Counted from the first letter of the stretch, positions 16,288 through 25,483 are shown. The stretch: 64,000 nucleotides of DNA from Gemmatimonadota bacterium (GCA_041390125.1 JAWKQN010000003.1:351790-415789); one strand, 5' to 3'. The notes: a model not told the origin generated them from the sequence alone. A program made the numbers and translations.

Positions 16288-19200
16288 GTGCGGAGCGGGG
16301 GAGCGGTCGGCGCGCGGGTCCTGCTGCTGCACGCGGTCCTGGCGGTCGCGCTCGCGGGCCAGGCGCCCGACGAGGCCTGGCGCACGCTGGACACCGAGCA
16401 CTTCCGGGTGAGCTTCCCGGCTGCGCTGGAGGAGACGGCGCGCCGGGCGGCCGACCGGGCCGAGCGTGCGCACGCCGGCCTGTCCGGGCTGCTCGGGTGG
16501 GCGCCGACGTCTCCCATCGAGCTCGTGGTCACCGACCACGTGGACGTCTCCAACGGGTTCGCGAGCGTCACCCCCTGGAAGCGCATCACCGTCTACGCCC
16601 GGCCGCCCGTGGACGACGAGACCCTCCAGTATTTCGACGACTGGCTGGAGCTGGTGCTCTCGCACGAGCTGGCCCACGTCTTCCACCTGGACCGCTCGGG
16701 CTGGCTGGGTCGGTTGGCCCGCGGCGTCGTGGGGCGCTACCCGGGCACCTGGCCGTTCTTTCCCGGCATCGCCCAGCCGCAGTGGGTCGTGGAGGGGTTG
16801 CCCACGCTCTACGAGTCCACCCTCACCGATGCCGGGCGCCTGCACGGCAGCGAGCACGAGATGGTGGTGCGCACGGCGGCGCTGGAGGGCGCGCTCGAGA
16901 CCCTCGATCGGGCGTCGGGCCGCTCCCCCAACTGGCCGGCCGGCGATCGCCCCTATCTCTACGGCTCGCGCTTCTTCGACTTCGTGGTCGAACGCTACGG
17001 CGCCGACGCCATCCCGGCGTTCGTGGACGCGACGGCCCGGCAATGGGTGCCATACCGCTTGGACGCGGCCGGGAAGGGCGCGTTCGGCGTGAGCGTCTCC
17101 GAGGCCTGGCGCGCATGGCGGGAGGCGACGGTGGCCGAGGCGCGCGCCACGGAGCGCAGCCTGTCCGCAGAGGCGCCCTTCAGCGCTGGCACGGCGGTGG
17201 GGAAGAGCGCACGCGTGTCCATGTCCGCCCGCGTGTCGCCGGATGGGCGACGCCTCGCCTACGCCCGCTCGGACGGGCGGAGCGACACGCAGATCCGGAT
17301 GGTGGATCTGGCCACCGGAGCCGACCGCAGCCTGACGCGCACCAACGGGCTGGCCACGCTCGCCTGGACGCCCGACGGCCACGTCGTCTTCGCCCAGCTC
17401 GAGTACACCGATCCCTACCGCATCCGCAGCGACCTGTGGGAGGTGGACGCACAGGGCAGGGTGCGTCGCATCACCCGCGACGCGCGTCTGTCGCACCCGA
17501 CCGTGGCGCCGGACGGTCGCACGGTGATCGCGGTGGAGGACGGCTCCGGCGGCAACCGGCTCGTGCGCGTGGACCGCTGGAGCGGGAGCGTGACGCCGCT
17601 CTCCCCCGCCGGCGCCGACGAACTCTGGACCGAGCCGCGGTTCAGCCCCGATGGACGCTGGATCGCCGTGGCCCGCTGGCTGCCCGGAGCGCGGCTGGAC
17701 ATCGTGGTGCTCACCCCGGACGGGCGGGTGGCCACCGAGGTCACGGCCGACCGGGCCCGCGACGATGCCCCGGCCTGGAGTCCCGACGGTCGCTGGCTCG
17801 TGTGGGCCTCCGACCGGACCGGCATCCCCACCATCGTGGCGGCACCGTTCGATCCCGGCTCCGGGCAGGTGGGCCCGCCCCGGCGGGTGGCGCACACGGC
17901 CCTGGGCTTCCGCGACCCGGAGGTCGGCGCCCGAGGGGCCGACCTCTTCGCCTCCGCCTATCACGCCGACGGGTGGCGTATCGAGCGCCTCGCGTTCGAG
18001 CCCGATCGGGCGCCGCCCGCGGCCCTGGTGGCCCGCGCCGGGGACGGGCGGGCCGCGGCGGCCACCTGGGAGGAGCGGGCGGACGCTCCGGCAGGGCCCT
18101 ACCGCGCCTGGCGGACCGCCCTGCCGCGCTGGTGGGAGCCGTCCTTCACGCGGGCGGTCTCCTTCGGGGACACCGAGGTGCTCGGCCCGGCCCTGGGCCT
18201 GTCCACCGGGGGGGCCGACGTGGTCGGTCGGCATGCCTGGTCGGCCACCGCCCGGGTGCACCTGGACGAGCCCCGCCTCGAGGCCGGCGCGTCGTACCGG
18301 TTCGCCGGGCTGGGCGTCCCGGTGCTGGGCCTCGACCTCTCCTGGACACACGACGCGGGTCGGCTCACGGGCGTGCGCGCGGATTCCACGATCGCCACGC
18401 TCTTCACGGTGGAGCGCGACCGGCGCGCCGACGTCTCGGTCGAGCTGGAGCGGCGCCGGTGGCGTTCTGTGGGTGCGCTGACGCTACGGGCCGGCTGGAT
18501 CGAACAGGACCGCACGCTGCTCGACGAGGGGCTCGAGCCCGAACAGGAGTTCCGGCTGCGCGTGCCGGAGGCGCGCTTCGTGGAGCTGGGCGCCACCGGC
18601 GTCTGGTCGACCGCCCGCGCCTTCGCGTTCTCGACCGGACCCGAAGCGGGGTGGAGCGCGCTCCTGCGTGTACGGCGCCGCTCCGCCGTGGGGCTCGCCG
18701 ACAGCCTGTCCGCACGTGCGGGCCTGGACGGGAGCTTCGACGACGTCGTGGCCCGGGTGCGGGGCTACCAGGCCATCCCGGCGCTGCCGGGGTGGGGTCA
18801 CCACGCGCTGGCGCTGCAGGTCGTCGCGGGCGTCGCGGACGGGCCCGGTGCCGACGATCTGCACTTCGACGTGGGCGACGCGACCGGCGCGGCGGAGTCG
18901 GTGAGCGGGCTGGAGCTGTTCGGCGGCCGGCCGCGCCTCTTCCCGGTGCGCGGCTATCCTGCGGGCGCGCGCTTCGGGGCCCGGGCCTGGAGCGCCGCGC
19001 TCGACTACCGGTTCCCGGTCGCGGAGGTGCGACGGGGGCTGGGTGCGTGGCCGCTCTACCTGGAGCGCGTCGGCGGCAGCCTCTTCGTCGACGCGGGCAA
19101 CGCGTGGGGGCCCGACGAGGCGCCGTTCGCGAACGACCGCCGCGCTACGCTCGCCGCCGTGGGCGCCGAGCTGGTCTCCGATTGGGTGCCGTTCTGGACG

Positions 19201-19290
19201 GACGTCCTGCGGGTGCGCTCGGGTGTGGGCTTCCCTCTGGTCGACGGCGACGGCGCCCGCGTCTGGCTGCGCGTGGGCACCGCGTTCTGA
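16288..19290 (+). CDS. Secreted gluzincin-type protease with WD40-like propeller and C-terminal outer-membrane barrel
   Basis: The 1000-residue protein combines three parts. After a signal peptide (LLLHAVLAVALAGQA), residues about 30-290 form a metalloprotease-like domain with SHELAHVFHLD (HExxH) and a downstream WVVEGLPTLYES, where E may be the third zinc ligand as in M1-like or DUF-type gluzincins. Residues about 310-590 contain TolB-like PD40 propeller blades (VSPDGRRLAYA, FSPDGRWIAVA, WSPDGRWLVWASD). Residues about 610-1000 look like a 12-16-strand barrel ending GTAF, with FVDAGNAWG typical of surface-antigen barrels. The start is GTG 16288; ATG 16207 or TTG 16273 would lengthen the leader. 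It is probably a self-anchored outer-membrane protease. Confidence 0.72.
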   Translation: MRSGGAVGARVLLLHAVLAVALAGQAPDEAWRTLDTEHFRVSFPAALEETARRAADRAERAHAGLSGLLGWAPTSPIELVVTDHVDVSNGFASVTPWKRITVYARPPVDDETLQYFDDWLELVLSHELAHVFHLDRSGWLGRLARGVVGRYPGTWPFFPGIAQPQWVVEGLPTLYESTLTDAGRLHGSEHEMVVRTAALEGALETLDRASGRSPNWPAGDRPYLYGSRFFDFVVERYGADAIPAFVDATARQWVPYRLDAAGKGAFGVSVSEAWRAWREATVAEARATERSLSAEAPFSAGTAVGKSARVSMSARVSPDGRRLAYARSDGRSDTQIRMVDLATGADRSLTRTNGLATLAWTPDGHVVFAQLEYTDPYRIRSDLWEVDAQGRVRRITRDARLSHPTVAPDGRTVIAVEDGSGGNRLVRVDRWSGSVTPLSPAGADELWTEPRFSPDGRWIAVARWLPGARLDIVVLTPDGRVATEVTADRARDDAPAWSPDGRWLVWASDRTGIPTIVAAPFDPGSGQVGPPRRVAHTALGFRDPEVGARGADLFASAYHADGWRIERLAFEPDRAPPAALVARAGDGRAAAATWEERADAPAGPYRAWRTALPRWWEPSFTRAVSFGDTEVLGPALGLSTGGADVVGRHAWSATARVHLDEPRLEAGASYRFAGLGVPVLGLDLSWTHDAGRLTGVRADSTIATLFTVERDRRADVSVELERRRWRSVGALTLRAGWIEQDRTLLDEGLEPEQEFRLRVPEARFVELGATGVWSTARAFAFSTGPEAGWSALLRVRRRSAVGLADSLSARAGLDGSFDDVVARVRGYQAIPALPGWGHHALALQVVAGVADGPGADDLHFDVGDATGAAESVSGLELFGGRPRLFPVRGYPAGARFGARAWSAALDYRFPVAEVRRGLGAWPLYLERVGGSLFVDAGNAWGPDEAPFANDRRATLAAVGAELVSDWVPFWTDVLRVRSGVGFPLVDGDGARVWLRVGTAF

Positions 19291-19366
19291 TCGATCCTTC
19301 GGGGCGTCGGCGCTCCCGAGGTGGGGTCGCCGACGTCGTGCACTCCGTTACACGCGGGTGCTCGAC

Positions 19367-19792
19367 CTAGAAGCTGGTGCTCGACTGGAAGGGGCGGACC
19401 GTGTCGGGATCGGGGTCCAGCTCGCGGTCCCCCGGCTCCCGGCCCGCCAGGGCGGCCATGCGGTCCACGGAACGGCGCATCGCGCCCAGGATGGAGGCGG
19501 TCCGGTCCTGCGCGTCGCTGGAATCCGTGACGCGCTGCTGCAGGGCCGCCTGGTTCAGGTCGCGCACGAGCGCGATGAACCGGTCCACCTCGAGCCGCAG
19601 ATCGTGGAAGCGACGCTCGTTGGGATAGAGCGGGTTGGCGAGCTTCCACACCCCCACCCAGATGAGCAGCAGCCCGATCAGGATGAGGATGACGCGGAGC
19701 TGGAGATCCTGGACCCACAGCGCGGCCAGGAACACGAGCACCATGCCCGTGATCGGGAGCCCCACGTCGAAGATCTTCCGCATCCAGCGCAT
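19367..19792 (-). CDS. Small membrane protein, unknown function
   Basis: The 141-residue protein has two membrane helices near the N-terminus (GLPITGMVLVFLAALWV and VILILIGLLLIWVGVW) followed by a cytoplasmic helical region with NPLYPNERRFHDLRLEVDR cut into amphipathic turns, and a disordered tail with many Asp/Pro. I cannot assign a family. ATG 19792 and ATG 19783 are both possible starts; GAGG is correctly placed for the second. It converges with the fusion protease gene and diverges from nrdJ. Confidence 0.6.
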   Translation of the reverse strand: MRWMRKIFDVGLPITGMVLVFLAALWVQDLQLRVILILIGLLLIWVGVWKLANPLYPNERRFHDLRLEVDRFIALVRDLNQAALQQRVTDSSDAQDRTASILGAMRRSVDRMAALAGREPGDRELDPDPDTVRPFQSSTSF

Positions 19793-19942
19793 CCTCGGAT
19801 GTCCGCCTGCTCGCTCGGGTGCCGCACGCCGCCGGCGCCACGCGGACCCCGGATCGATGGGGGCCACACGACGCCGATCGGGTACGGATGCATGGATGAG
19901 GCCACGTTCCCGGAGGCCCTTCCGGCCCCCCTGTTCGTCGGC

Positions 19943-19971
19943 TTGACTACCATATATAGGGCCATTATTCT
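19943..19971 (+). promoter_or_regulatory. Sigma-70-type promoter of nrdJ
   Basis: TTGACT at 19943-19948 is followed after exactly 17 bases by TATTCT at 19966-19971; transcription should begin near 19978. The spacer is AT-rich and stands out against the GC-rich surroundings. Confidence 0.75.
19947..19962 (+). promoter_or_regulatory. NrdR-box-like site 1
   Basis: The core CCATATATAG matches the NrdR core C-w-A-t-A-T-a-T-w-G at nine of ten positions and lies between the -35 and -10 elements. NrdR is the conserved ATP/dATP-sensing repressor of ribonucleotide reductase genes, so the site would block polymerase binding. Confidence 0.65.
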
Positions 19972-19978
19972 GTGCGTC

Positions 19979-19994
19979 CCTCTACATCTCGTTG
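19979..19994 (+). promoter_or_regulatory. NrdR-box-like site 2 (degenerate)
   Basis: The core CTACATCTCG matches seven of ten NrdR core positions and starts exactly 32 bp after the core of site 1. NrdR boxes typically occur as pairs three helical turns apart, so spacing supports an otherwise weak site located at the transcription start. Confidence 0.45.
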
Positions 19995-20006
19995 TTCGGT
20001 CCGCGA

Positions 20007-20101
20007 CTTTCCACAGGACTACGGCGGAGTGGGGCGGCCCCCAACGGTTTTCCACGCCGGGGCCACGGTTTTCCAGATGGATTCGACACATTTTTTCCAC
20101 A
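20007..20101 (+). promoter_or_regulatory. Four same-strand DnaA-box-like motifs in the nrdJ leader
   Basis: CTTTCCACA (20007-20015), TTTTCCACG (20048-20056), TTTTCCAGA (20069-20077) and TTTTCCACA (20093-20101) resemble the DnaA box TTWTNCACA; the last fits fully and the others differ at one base. All are on the plus strand between promoter and start codon. In E. coli nrdAB is a known DnaA target; control here is inference. Confidence 0.45.
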
Positions 20102-20120
20102 GCCTCGGAGACCGCCAGCC

Positions 20121-22673
20121 ATGAACTCGCCCCGGGTATCGCGCCAGCCCTGGATCTTCGATGACACCCTTCCCGAGGATCTCCCCCCTGCCCGGCTGAG
20201 CGACAATGCCCGGATCGTGCTGGCCCGCCGCTACCTGAAGAAGGACGAGGACGGCAACGCCATCGAGGAGCCCGAGACCATGTTCTGGCGGGTCGCCCGC
20301 GTGATCGCCGAGGAGGACCGCCGGTATGGTGCGTCCGACGCCGCGGTCGAGGAGCTTGCCCGCCAGTTCTACGACCTGATGACCACGGGGACGTTCGAGC
20401 CCAACTCCCCGACGCTCATGAACGCGGGCCGCCCGCTGGGTCAGCTCTCCGCCTGCTTCGTGCTTCCCGTCGAGGACGCCATCTCCAACGGCAAGAACGG
20501 GATCTACGACACGCTGTCCGCCATGGCCCTCGTGCACCAGTCCGGCGGCGGCACCGGCTTCGCGTTCTCGCGGCTGCGCCCCACCGGGGACACCGTGCGC
20601 TCCACCATGGGCGTGGCGTCGGGGCCGGTCTCCTTCATGCGCCTGTACGACGCCAGCACGGAGGTCGTGAAGCAGGGCGGTACGCGCCGCGGTGCCAACA
20701 TGGGCATCCTGCGCGTCGACCACCCCGACATCCGGGAGTTCATCACCTGCAAGGAAGACACGTCGCAGGTGACCAACTTCAACATCTCGGTCGCCATCAC
20801 CGACCGCTTCATGCAGGCGGTGCAGGACGGCGGCTCGTACGACCTGCTGAGCCCGCGCAATGGTGAGGTGGTGGGCCAGGAGGATGCGCGCGAGATCTTC
20901 GACATGATCGTGCACGGCGCCTGGAACACCGGAGAGCCGGGCGTCTTCTTCATCGATCGCGCCAACGAGTACAACCCGGTGCCGGCGCTGGGCAGCTACG
21001 AGGCCACCAACCCGTGTGGTGAGCAGCCGCTGCTCCCGTACGACGTGTGCAACCTGGGCAGCATCAACCTGGGCACGTTCGTCCGGAAGGACGCGCCCCG
21101 GGACGGGCTGCCGGAGGAGCGCATCGATTGGGACGGGCTGCGGCGGGTCGTGCACCTCTCCACGCACTTCCTCGACAACGTCATCGACGCCAACCACTAT
21201 CCGCTGCCCGAGATCCACGACCTCGCGCAGCGCATCCGCCGGGTCGGCCTGGGCGTGATGGGGTGGGCGGACATGCTCGTGCGGCTCGGCGTGCCCTACT
21301 CCTCGGAGGACGGCGTGCAGCTGGCCCGCACCGTGATGGCCTTCGTGAACGAGGAGAGCCGCGTCGCGTCGGAGCGTCTCGCGCGTACGCGTGGCGTCTT
21401 CCCGGAGTGGCCGGATTCGATCTGGGGCCCGGACGAGACGGCCGCCCGTCGCGCCGACGGCAGCCGCGTGCGCCCGCTGCGCCGGATGCGCAACTGCAAC
21501 CTCACCACCGTGGCGCCCACGGGCACCATCTCCATCTTCGCCGGGTGCTCGGGCGGGATCGAGCCGCTCTTCGCGGTCGCCTTCATGCGCAACCAGGCCG
21601 GCGCCATGATGCCGGACGTCAACGAGGACTTCGTCGCGCTGGCCCAGGAGCAGGGCTGGTACTCCGACGAGCTCATGGAGCGGATCGCCTCCGAAGGTCA
21701 CATCCACTTCCCGGAGGTGCCCGAGGACGTGCAGCAGGTGTTCGTCACCGCGCACGACATCACGCCCGAGTGGCACGTCCGCATGCAGGCCGCCTTCCAG
21801 GAGCATACGGACTCCGCCATCTCCAAGACCACGAACTTCCCCTTCGAGGCCACCGAGGCCGAGGTCCGCGAGATCTACGAGCTGGCCTACGCGCTGAACT
21901 GCAAGGGCGTGACGGTCTACCGCGACGGATCGCGTCCCATGCAGGTGCTCTCCACCGGCAAGACCGGGAAGACGGAGGAGCAGCCCGCGTCCGCGGCGTC
22001 CAGCGAGGCGCTGATGACGCTGGAGCACGCGCTCGCGGACGCGCGCGAGGAGAACCACCGGCTGCACGTGCTCCTCGAGCAGCATCGTGCCGAGCAGGAG
22101 GAGCGCGACGAGGTCGCGCGGGCCAGCCGCCACAAGCGCCAGCGCCCGTCGTTGCTGCGCGGCCGTACGGTCAAGATGAACTCCCCGCTGGGTGACCTCT
22201 ACGTCACCATCAACGAGGACGAGAGCGGCCGCCCGTTCGAGGTGTTCTGCACGCTCGGGAAGGCGGGTGGAGCGGCCATGGCGGATTCGGAGGCCATCGG
22301 TCGCCTGATCTCGCTGGCGCTGCGCTCGGGCATCCCCATCACGGCGGTGCGGGACCAGCTGCGGGGCATCTCCTGCGATCGGGCGGTGGGCATCGGGCCC
22401 AACAAGGTGCTGTCCGCCCCGGACGCCATCGCCCAGGCCATCGAGCGCTACCTGGAAGAGAAGGAGGGCGTGCAGGAGGAGCTCCTGCCGCTGGCCAGCG
22501 TGCCCAGCCCCACGATCGCGGCCACGCGCCCCGCACCCGCGCCGGCGCCCGCCAAGCCAGCGGCCACTGCGCCCGCGTTCCTGGGCGCGTGCCCGTCCTG
22601 CTCGGCCAGCCAGCTGGCCTACGAAGAGGGCTGCGTGAAGTGCTACGTCTGCGGCTACTCGGAGTGCGGCTGA
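20121..22673 (+). CDS. nrdJ: Vitamin B12-dependent (class II) ribonucleotide reductase
   Basis: The 850-residue enzyme reduces ribonucleotides to deoxyribonucleotides with adenosylcobalamin as radical source, in the cytoplasm and without needing oxygen. Seen in order: NSPTLMNAG and LSACFVLP with a substrate-site cysteine, SGGGTGFAFS, TRRGANMGIL, the active-site loop NPCGEQPLLPYD, and TVAPTGTISIFAG. A TSCPD domain (about 675-780, MNSPLGDLYVTINED) follows a coiled-coil linker, and the tail ends in CVKCYVCGYSECG, whose cysteines should shuttle electrons. Start is ATG with GGAG upstream. The leader carries NrdR- and DnaA-box-like sites but no visible cobalamin riboswitch. It is the only nucleotide reductase in the window. 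Confidence 0.95.
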   Translation: MNSPRVSRQPWIFDDTLPEDLPPARLSDNARIVLARRYLKKDEDGNAIEEPETMFWRVARVIAEEDRRYGASDAAVEELARQFYDLMTTGTFEPNSPTLMNAGRPLGQLSACFVLPVEDAISNGKNGIYDTLSAMALVHQSGGGTGFAFSRLRPTGDTVRSTMGVASGPVSFMRLYDASTEVVKQGGTRRGANMGILRVDHPDIREFITCKEDTSQVTNFNISVAITDRFMQAVQDGGSYDLLSPRNGEVVGQEDAREIFDMIVHGAWNTGEPGVFFIDRANEYNPVPALGSYEATNPCGEQPLLPYDVCNLGSINLGTFVRKDAPRDGLPEERIDWDGLRRVVHLSTHFLDNVIDANHYPLPEIHDLAQRIRRVGLGVMGWADMLVRLGVPYSSEDGVQLARTVMAFVNEESRVASERLARTRGVFPEWPDSIWGPDETAARRADGSRVRPLRRMRNCNLTTVAPTGTISIFAGCSGGIEPLFAVAFMRNQAGAMMPDVNEDFVALAQEQGWYSDELMERIASEGHIHFPEVPEDVQQVFVTAHDITPEWHVRMQAAFQEHTDSAISKTTNFPFEATEAEVREIYELAYALNCKGVTVYRDGSRPMQVLSTGKTGKTEEQPASAASSEALMTLEHALADAREENHRLHVLLEQHRAEQEERDEVARASRHKRQRPSLLRGRTVKMNSPLGDLYVTINEDESGRPFEVFCTLGKAGGAAMADSEAIGRLISLALRSGIPITAVRDQLRGISCDRAVGIGPNKVLSAPDAIAQAIERYLEEKEGVQEELLPLASVPSPTIAATRPAPAPAPAKPAATAPAFLGACPSCSASQLAYEEGCVKCYVCGYSECG

Positions 22674-22703
22674 TGCGCGGCGTCGTGGTGTACTGAGGCG
22701 CGT

Positions 22704-22724
22704 CGTCGTCCCCCTCGGACGACG
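22704..22724 (+). terminator. Hairpin between convergent nrdJ and metalloprotease gene
   Basis: An 8-bp stem (22704-22711 with 22717-22724, 5-base loop) lies 31 bp after the nrdJ stop. No long T-run follows. Confidence 0.45.
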
Positions 22725-22739
22725 CGGCGAACGCATCCG

Positions 22740-22773
22740 AAGCCCATCGTCCCCGCTGTGGGGCGGTGGGCTT
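22740..22773. terminator. Second hairpin between convergent genes, possibly bidirectional
   Basis: AAGCCCA (22740-22746) pairs with TGGGCTT (22767-22773), with an inner CCCC/GGGG stem around GCTGT. It sits just before the stop of the minus-strand gene and could end transcription from both sides. Confidence 0.5.
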
Positions 22774-22783
22774 CGTCGTTCGC

Positions 22784-25483
22784 TCAGTGCGGCAGCACGA
22801 ACGGCGCAGGCAGGGGCTGCTCCACCAACTCCAGGCGCCCGCTCGAAGACCCTGACACGGCGGCCGGCGCGGTGGCCGCGAAGCCATCGGCGGCGTTGAG
22901 GTTCACGGTGTAGCCGAGATCGCCCAGCGCCGCGATCGAGATGCGGCTGAGCGGATTGGTCTGCCCGTAGTTCACCCAGCCGGTCATCAGCTCGGTGCCC
23001 AGGATCGATTCGCGCCAGTGCGCGTCGCGCGTGCCGGCGCCGCCGGTGTTCTCGACCGGCACACCACCCGGGTAGCTGCCGCCCAGCGCCTGGTAGGCGG
23101 CGACCGCCTGCGCGGACGTGTAGACGGGATCCGCACCGCCCGCGCCGCTCACGTGGCCGCGGGAGACCCAGAACGTCCCCAGCCCCAACACGTGCCCGAT
23201 CTCATGGATGAGCACGTCCGTGAGGTGCCCGTTGCCCACCAGCGTGTTCACGTCGGCTTCATCGAGGCGGATCACGCCGAGCGCGGTCAGCCCGCCGCCG
23301 CCACGCACGCCGCAGGGGCCGGCGCTTCCGAGCGTGCCGCCCACGCCGTCGATCGCCAGGATCTCGACGAAGAGCACGACGTCGTCGACCACGCCCGACA
23401 GGGCGCTGTGGCCCACCCCGCAGGCGCCGGCCGCCACGTTCACGGAGACGTCGGGCAGGTCTCCGGTGATCGCGCTCTCCCAGCGCGCCACCGCGGCGTT
23501 CAGGGCGGCCTGCACCGAAGCGCCGGGGGACCCCACCACCTGCAGGTCCAGGTCGAACCCGCCCGACGGCGGCGGTAGCGCGGCGACGGCGGTGCCGGCG
23601 AACGACACCGGCGCCAGCCCGGGGGCCGCCGCCTGGAGCGTCTGGGCCCCGGCGCTGCCGCCGAGCGTCCAGCTCCCCACCGCCGCGACGCCGGCGGCGT
23701 CGCTCACAGGGGAGGCGCCGGCCACGCTGCCCCCTCCACCCGTCACCGTGAACGTGACGGTCACACCGGCCACGGCGTTGCCGAGCGCGTCGAGGACGCG
23801 CACGGCCGGCCGCACCGGGACGGCGGTCGCGACCGTCGAGGACTGCCCATCCCCGGCGTGCACGACGAGCTGGGCGGCCGGACCGGGCTCGGCCAGGGCG
23901 TCCACATCCAGCGTGGGGATGCCGGTCACGCTGGCCCGGACGCGCTGGCTGCCGGCCGCCGGGCCGAGGGTCCACGGGCCCGCCGATGCCGTCCCGTCCG
24001 TGCCCGTGGCCGCGACGGGTGTGGAGACCGACCCACCCCCCACCGTCACGGTGAAGGTGACGGCCACACCGGGCACGGGGTTCCCGCTCGCGTCGGTGAC
24101 GCGGACGGTGGGCGCCACGGCCAGGGGGGTGCCGGCGATCCCGCTCTGCGTGCCCCCCTGGATCAGCTGCAGCGCAGCGGGGGGGCCGCTCCTCGCCTCG
24201 GCCGCAAAGGACACGCCGGCCAGACCGGGCACGGACGCCGAGGCGTTCTGCGCGCCCAGCCCGGCACCCAGCGTCCAGCGCGTGGTGGCGCGGCCGCTTC
24301 CGTCGGTGCGGGGCGTGGCGGGGTCGAACGAGCCGTGTCCCGGGGCGGCCGTGAACGAGACGGCCACGTCGGGCACGGCGTTGCCGAAGGCGTCGCGCAC
24401 CTCGACCGCCAGGGGGGCGGCCAGGGCGGTGCCGGACGCGCCCACCTGCCCGGATCCGCCGGCGGCGGTGGCCACGGCGGGGGCGCCGGGGCGAGCCGTG
24501 GCCGTGATGGAGCCCAGCGTGAGCGTCCCGGCGGCGACCTGCAGCCGCTGCAGACCGGCCGACGGTCCCAGCGTCCAGGTCGTGGTGGTCCGCCCTGCGG
24601 CGTCCGTGATCGCTCCGGCCGGGCCGCCGGTCCCGCCGTCCGGGCTGGAGAAGGTGACCGCCTGGCCCGCGACCGGGTTGCCGAAGGCATCCGCCAGGGC
24701 GATCACCACGGGGGAGGGCAACGACGTGCCCACGGTTCCGGTCTGGGCGTCGCCGCTCACCACCGTCCACTGGGTGGGGGGGCCGGCGGTCACGGTCAGC
24801 GCGAACGCGACGGACTCGAGTCCATGGGACGCGGCGCGGATCTGCGAGGTGCCCAGGCGGGCTCGGGTCGCCACGCCGGTGCGGGCGCGGCCCGCCGCAT
24901 CGGAGCGGGCGGAGTCGGCTTCGGGCGCGGCCCCGTCGTCCAGCGCGGAGAAGCGCACGGCCACGTCGGAGACCGGATTGCCGAACGCATCCTCGACGGC
25001 GACCTCCAGGGGGAGCGGCAGCGTGCTGACCACCGGCCCCGACTGCCCGTCGCCGTCCGCGACGCGAAGCCGCGCCGGTGGACCGGGTTGCGGCCGCAGC
25101 GGGATCTCGAGCGTGGCGCCGGTCGCGTCCACGCCCAGGCGCTGCTCCTGCGCGCTCGGACCCAGCGTCCAACGCACGCGCGCCACGCCCGTGCCGTCCG
25201 TGGTTACCGCGGCCGACTCCACCCGCCCCGACTGCACGGACAGCCGCAACGCCGCACCGGGAAGGGGTGCGCCCACCCCGTCGAGCGCCCGGAGCGTGAC
25301 GTCGATCGTCTCGCCCACCCGTGCGACCTCCGGGAGCGACTGCACCTCGAGCGTGCCCACCGGCTCGGGGCCGGTTCCGGTGTCGCATCCCGCCAGAACC
25401 GTGGCGATCAGAGCGAACGCGACCAGACCCGTGCAGGGACGTTGCGCCGCTCGAAGCGCAGGACGTGGGCGAGAGAAGGGCAC
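22784..25483 (-). CDS. Surface lipoprotein with six Big-type Ig repeats and a C-terminal metalloprotease
   Basis: The 899-residue protein begins with a lipoprotein signal (LVAFALIATVLAGCD). Six repeats of roughly 90 residues follow (to about residue 590), each with a VEDAFGNPV-like turn and a WTLGP strand, as in bacterial Ig-like (Big_1/invasin) domains. The last 290 residues hold a zinc protease domain: HEIGHVLGLG at about 760-769 and a Met-turn ELMTG about 60 residues later, the layout of leishmanolysin-like (M8) peptidases. It should be displayed outside the cell with the protease at the tip of an Ig stalk. GTG 25483 has CGGAG upstream. Two hairpins separate it from nrdJ. Confidence 0.78.
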   Translation of the reverse strand: MPFSRPRPALRAAQRPCTGLVAFALIATVLAGCDTGTGPEPVGTLEVQSLPEVARVGETIDVTLRALDGVGAPLPGAALRLSVQSGRVESAAVTTDGTGVARVRWTLGPSAQEQRLGVDATGATLEIPLRPQPGPPARLRVADGDGQSGPVVSTLPLPLEVAVEDAFGNPVSDVAVRFSALDDGAAPEADSARSDAAGRARTGVATRARLGTSQIRAASHGLESVAFALTVTAGPPTQWTVVSGDAQTGTVGTSLPSPVVIALADAFGNPVAGQAVTFSSPDGGTGGPAGAITDAAGRTTTTWTLGPSAGLQRLQVAAGTLTLGSITATARPGAPAVATAAGGSGQVGASGTALAAPLAVEVRDAFGNAVPDVAVSFTAAPGHGSFDPATPRTDGSGRATTRWTLGAGLGAQNASASVPGLAGVSFAAEARSGPPAALQLIQGGTQSGIAGTPLAVAPTVRVTDASGNPVPGVAVTFTVTVGGGSVSTPVAATGTDGTASAGPWTLGPAAGSQRVRASVTGIPTLDVDALAEPGPAAQLVVHAGDGQSSTVATAVPVRPAVRVLDALGNAVAGVTVTFTVTGGGGSVAGASPVSDAAGVAAVGSWTLGGSAGAQTLQAAAPGLAPVSFAGTAVAALPPPSGGFDLDLQVVGSPGASVQAALNAAVARWESAITGDLPDVSVNVAAGACGVGHSALSGVVDDVVLFVEILAIDGVGGTLGSAGPCGVRGGGGLTALGVIRLDEADVNTLVGNGHLTDVLIHEIGHVLGLGTFWVSRGHVSGAGGADPVYTSAQAVAAYQALGGSYPGGVPVENTGGAGTRDAHWRESILGTELMTGWVNYGQTNPLSRISIAALGDLGYTVNLNAADGFAATAPAAVSGSSSGRLELVEQPLPAPFVLPH

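Noticed and set aside
20007..20101. Cluster of DnaA-like boxes as a replication origin
   Set aside because: There is no AT-rich unwinding region and no dnaA, dnaN or gidA nearby; the sites lie in a gene leader.
19972..20120. Cobalamin riboswitch before nrdJ
   Set aside because: The leader is only about 140 nt and lacks the B12-box pattern GCCACTG.
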